A DNA stretch of 7,340 nucleotides from Minisyncoccota bacterium (GTDB taxonomy: Bacteria; Patescibacteriota; Minisyncoccia; Minisyncoccales; CSSED10-335): the NCBI GenBank assembly GCA_021129615.1, contig JAJOKY010000031.1, forward strand, positions 1 through 7,340, read 5' to 3'. This document shows, piece by piece, positions 5,444-7,340 of this stretch (position 1 is its first letter; the number at the start of each line of letters is the position of its first letter). Made by a program: the position numbers and the translations under genes. Below the pieces are notes generated by a model. The model saw only the letters and a list, made by a program, of their open reading frames with translations. It was not told where the DNA came from and did no database searches.

Positions 5444-6490
5444 CTAACTGATTCTAGCCTCTGACTCTTTTTTCCTTTCTCCAAAACATGTGAAACACAG
5501 AAACTCATCTTCAAAGCTAAGCAACTCATCAATATGTTCAGGTTCTCCGCAACAATCGCAGTGTATAATGGAACCCTCAGCTTCAATCTCCTTTTCAATA
5601 AGACGCATGCACGAACCGCACACTAGCTCGTTTCCAAAGCTAAGCAACTCATCGGCTCTCTCGAACTTTCCGCAGTACTCGCAAGCCATAGGGTAGTCTT
5701 CGGTTAACCCTGAAAGCCTGCTATTGCGGGTTGCAGATGAGGCATAACCATGTATTGAAGGCGTGTCTGCCCATCCCCAAGTAGTGGTGTTTTTTATAAC
5801 CGATTCTTTTTCTTTATACTCAAACACTGCGGACGGTGGGGATTTTAACATATGGACGACCCTATTAATTGTTTTTTTCATTTCGTCCACTTTTAAATAT
5901 TCCGAATTTGTATGGGCGTTATAGTACCCGATGCTAAGGTTAACGCCCGCTATCCCCCACTCGGGGCAAAGAATAGATATGTCAGAGAACGACCCGATGA
6001 CGGTCTTGTACCCAAACCCATTTACCCACCTCTTGAATTCAGGGTTGTCAAGATTATAGAAGACCGACTCATTCGAGTTCTTTCTGTCTAGCTCTATAAT
6101 AGCGTTCACGGCAGGTACTTTTAATTTACCGACCGCTTCCCACGCCCCTGTCCCCCCGGTTTCTTCCCCGTCTGTAAACAAAACATGAGGGCGAAACCCT
6201 TTGTTTATTATAGACAGAATCGCCCAGACTCCTGCACGGTCATCTGCCCCTAAACCATCGGGAGACCACATTACGTTCCTCTCCCTGTCGTGGTATATTA
6301 TTTGGGGCGGGGCACAATGCACCGTGTCTACATGGGCAACCAACAACAATGGGATATCCCCGGCTGCATATAGAAATTCTTTTCCCCAGGTCTTTTTTGA
6401 AATTGAATACCCAGCGGTTTTTAATCGTTTCCGTAAAACCTTTTTCAATAATTTTCCCCCACTAGCTCGGAATAGTTGTTCTGCTAGCAT
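5444..6490 (-). CDS. M20/M28-like di-zinc metallopeptidase with two C-terminal zinc modules
   Basis: ATG at 6490 follows AAAGGAGG and lies within the end of the upstream finger gene (29-base overlap). Residues 1-218 form a short M20/M28-type hydrolase: AHVDTVH (52-58; His53 ligand, Asp55), GLGADDRAG (79-87; Asp83), DGEETGG (107-113; Glu109 catalytic, Glu110 ligand), IELDR (132-136; Asp135) and YYNAHTNSEYL (189-199; His193). All five metal ligands and the catalytic acids are present, so activity is likely, probably as an amino- or dipeptidase. After a linker (~219-268) come two four-cysteine modules: C270-x2-C273-x17-C291-x2-C294 and C311-x2-C314-x17-C332-x2-C335. It has no signal peptide and should be cytoplasmic. 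The finger tail, related to the neighbouring protein, is unusual for this peptidase fold and suggests recruitment to a partner. Natural substrate unknown. Confidence 0.85.
   Translation of the reverse strand: MLAEQLFRASGGKLLKKVLRKRLKTAGYSISKKTWGKEFLYAAGDIPLLLVAHVDTVHCAPPQIIYHDRERNVMWSPDGLGADDRAGVWAILSIINKGFRPHVLFTDGEETGGTGAWEAVGKLKVPAVNAIIELDRKNSNESVFYNLDNPEFKRWVNGFGYKTVIGSFSDISILCPEWGIAGVNLSIGYYNAHTNSEYLKVDEMKKTINRVVHMLKSPPSAVFEYKEKESVIKNTTTWGWADTPSIHGYASSATRNSRLSGLTEDYPMACEYCGKFERADELLSFGNELVCGSCMRLIEKEIEAEGSIIHCDCCGEPEHIDELLSFEDEFLCFTCFGERKKESEARIS
5513..5530 (-). repeat. 18-bp direct repeat, copy 2 (peptidase zinc module 2)
   Basis: Bases 5513-5530 equal bases 5636-5653 exactly. Both encode DELLSF in the same frame, 123 bases (41 codons) apart, marking the two C-terminal modules as copies of each other. 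This copy directly abuts and shares three bases with the 38-bp repeat at 5528-5565. Confidence 0.9.
5528..5565 (-). repeat. 38-bp perfect direct repeat shared with the finger gene, copy 1
   Basis: These 38 bases are identical to 6765-6802, and both copies encode HCDCCGEPEHID in frame (here residues 310-321). The flanking sequence differs immediately on both sides. Identity at every third codon position means a recent copying event rather than protein-level convergence. Confidence 0.95.
5636..5653 (-). repeat. 18-bp direct repeat, copy 1 (peptidase zinc module 1)
   Basis: This is the partner of 5513-5530. It encodes DELLSF in the first C-terminal zinc module of the metallopeptidase (residues 280-285). 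Confidence 0.9.
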
Positions 6491-7340
6491 TTTCTTTATC
6501 CTCCTTTTCCGTTACCTCATTAAAGCAATCTTCGCAATAATATTTTCCGTCCTTAAATATCCCCTCGTCTACCGCTATCTCTATAAATTCTTGACAATAG
6601 ACACACGTGAAGAATAAATCATCATGGCAGTCTTCGCAATAAGAACCCGCCCCTTGCTCTATAATATCTTCTCTAAGAAAGTATTTCTCACAACTGTCGC
6701 ACACTGCGAGGTTGTTGTCCCCACACGCTTCGCAATAGTGTTCATTCTTAACTGCGTAGCAACTATCAATATGTTCAGGTTCTCCGCAACAATCGCAGTG
6801 TACATAGTATTCAAAGAAGCACGAACTGCAGTAAAAGAGTCCAGCAGGGGTCTCTAAAGCGTCTTCCCAAAGAATCTCACAACCACAATTTTCGCATTGG
6901 CAGTACCTCTCGTGGTAGCAGTGTTCGCAATAAAGGGCTCCGTCATCGTCTAAAAAGGACGCGTCCGTCCCATAGGTTTCTTCACAAACAACGCATGTGA
7001 AACCATTTTCGGTGCAGTATTCGCAAGCAAACGACCCCTCTCCTTCTACCTCTTTGCCATCCTCGCAAAGTAGGCAGATAGGCTGCTGGGCTACCTCGAG
7101 GTTGGGAACATAACCCCCTTCCTTAAGTTTTATTACGGACGACATTGTTTCTTCGTCGTCTTGGAATGCACAACTGCTCCGAAAATGTATCTCATAATCC
7201 TTGCCTTCGGTTAAAGGACGGTGGTTAACCGTCCAACTGGTTTTAACCCCAAAGTGTGCGCTCAGCGCCCGCCCTACGAGACGGCGAGCAACCTCACAAA
7301 CAGCATCTTTTGACGAAGGATACTGTCTGCTGAATAACGC
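6462..7340 (-). CDS. Protein with six tandem four-cysteine zinc modules, 5' end beyond the window
   Basis: The frame is open from the right edge (65 codons before the ATG at 7145) to TAG at 6462. The ATG has no binding site, and the upstream codons read as protein (SSKDAVCEVARRLVGRALSA, HFGVKTSWTVNHRPLTEGKD), so the gene probably starts outside. Counting from Met at 7145, knuckle pairs lie at C24/C27–C41/C44, C51/C54–C73/C76, C84/C87–C106/C109, C117/C120–C138/C141, C149/C152–C170/C173 and C181/C184–C204/C207. Each module is ~32 residues with a YCE-x-C second knuckle, like LIM or treble-clef half-modules. Such arrays usually bind proteins or nucleic acids. The N-terminal part is unrecognised. 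The last 29 bases overlap the metallopeptidase gene and supply its binding site, arguing for joint expression. Confidence 0.85.
   Translation of the reverse strand, partial: ALFSRQYPSSKDAVCEVARRLVGRALSAHFGVKTSWTVNHRPLTEGKDYEIHFRSSCAFQDDEETMSSVIKLKEGGYVPNLEVAQQPICLLCEDGKEVEGEGSFACEYCTENGFTCVVCEETYGTDASFLDDDGALYCEHCYHERYCQCENCGCEILWEDALETPAGLFYCSSCFFEYYVHCDCCGEPEHIDSCYAVKNEHYCEACGDNNLAVCDSCEKYFLREDIIEQGAGSYCEDCHDDLFFTCVYCQEFIEIAVDEGIFKDGKYYCEDCFNEVTEKEDKENASRTTIPS
6765..6802 (-). repeat. 38-bp perfect direct repeat shared with the peptidase gene, copy 2
   Basis: This is the partner of 5528-5565. It lies in the fourth zinc module of the upstream protein and encodes the same HCDCCGEPEHID core (residues 116-127 counted from the Met at 7145). 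Confidence 0.95.
7209..7248. repeat. Interrupted inverted repeat (13-bp arms) inside the finger gene
   Basis: GGTTAAAGGACGG at 7209-7221 pairs with CCGTCC at 7229-7234 and, after a seven-base bulge, TTTAACC at 7242-7248. The loop is TGGTTAA. The core also contains the palindrome GGTTAACC (7223-7230). It is inside an open frame, so it may be chance, an operator or an RNA structure. Confidence 0.5.

Larger units (their letters stand above)
1..7340 (-). mobile_element. Phage/prophage early region (recombination module plus accessory genes)
   Basis: All supported genes are on one strand, with overlaps or gaps of only a few bases. The set holds a YqaJ-type exonuclease and RecT, a lysin-like SLT–SLH protein, an ImmA-like metalloprotein and many very small unknown proteins. 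This composition is typical of phage early operons in Firmicutes. No integrase, repressor, terminase or structural gene is visible, so an intact phage, a prophage and a remnant cannot be told apart here. Both ends of the unit lie outside the window. Confidence 0.75.

Noticed and set aside
6201..6617. 138-codon plus-strand open frame
   Set aside because: Antisense to the metallopeptidase with an intact active site and to the finger protein; no independent support.
1..7340. Terminators, tRNAs, CRISPR arrays and attachment sites
   Set aside because: Intergenic gaps are too short for hairpin plus T-run structures, no cloverleaf sequence or regularly spaced repeats were seen, and no integrase gene is present.

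Overview
This window reads as part of the early (recombination/accessory) region of a phage or integrated prophage of a Gram-positive, Firmicutes-type host. All sixteen genes I can support lie on the minus strand and are packed head to tail with overlaps or gaps of a few bases. Almost every start has a strong AGGAGG-type ribosome binding site, and GTG and TTG starts are used. No stretch over 300 bases lacks a gene. I see no tRNA, rRNA, CRISPR array, convincing promoter or rho-independent terminator, so the block is probably one polycistronic unit whose promoter lies beyond base 7340.

Layout in the direction of transcription (right to left): (1) a protein with six tandem four-cysteine zinc-binding modules, whose reading frame runs off the right edge; (2) an M20/M28-like di-zinc metallopeptidase carrying two more modules of the same kind at its C-terminus; (3) a YqaJ/lambda-Exo-like exonuclease; (4) a small HExxH (ImmA/IrrE-like) metalloprotein; (5) a small gene apparently broken by one base; (6) a RecT annealing protein; (7) an unknown 110-residue protein; (8) a lytic transglycosylase-like domain joined to one S-layer homology (SLH) domain; (9) an unknown 73-residue protein; (10) a 41-residue single-pass membrane protein; (11) a small helix-turn-helix protein; (12) a zinc-ribbon protein with a very strong internal ribosome binding site; (13) a 99-residue protein of a type recurrent in phages; (14) a cysteine-rich coiled-coil protein; (15) a second small broken or start-less gene; (16) the N-terminus of a membrane protein running off the left edge.

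The exonuclease and RecT form a classic two-component double-strand-break recombination module: the exonuclease exposes single strands and RecT anneals them. The SLH domain suggests a host with an SLH-anchored envelope (Clostridia, Negativicutes or related), although the protein is oddly placed among early genes. The most unusual part is the right end. The metallopeptidase and its neighbour share a 38-base perfect DNA repeat encoding the core of one zinc module, and the peptidase tail contains a 41-codon duplicated module. This suggests that zinc modules are being duplicated and exchanged between neighbouring genes. I recognise no described system matching this pair.
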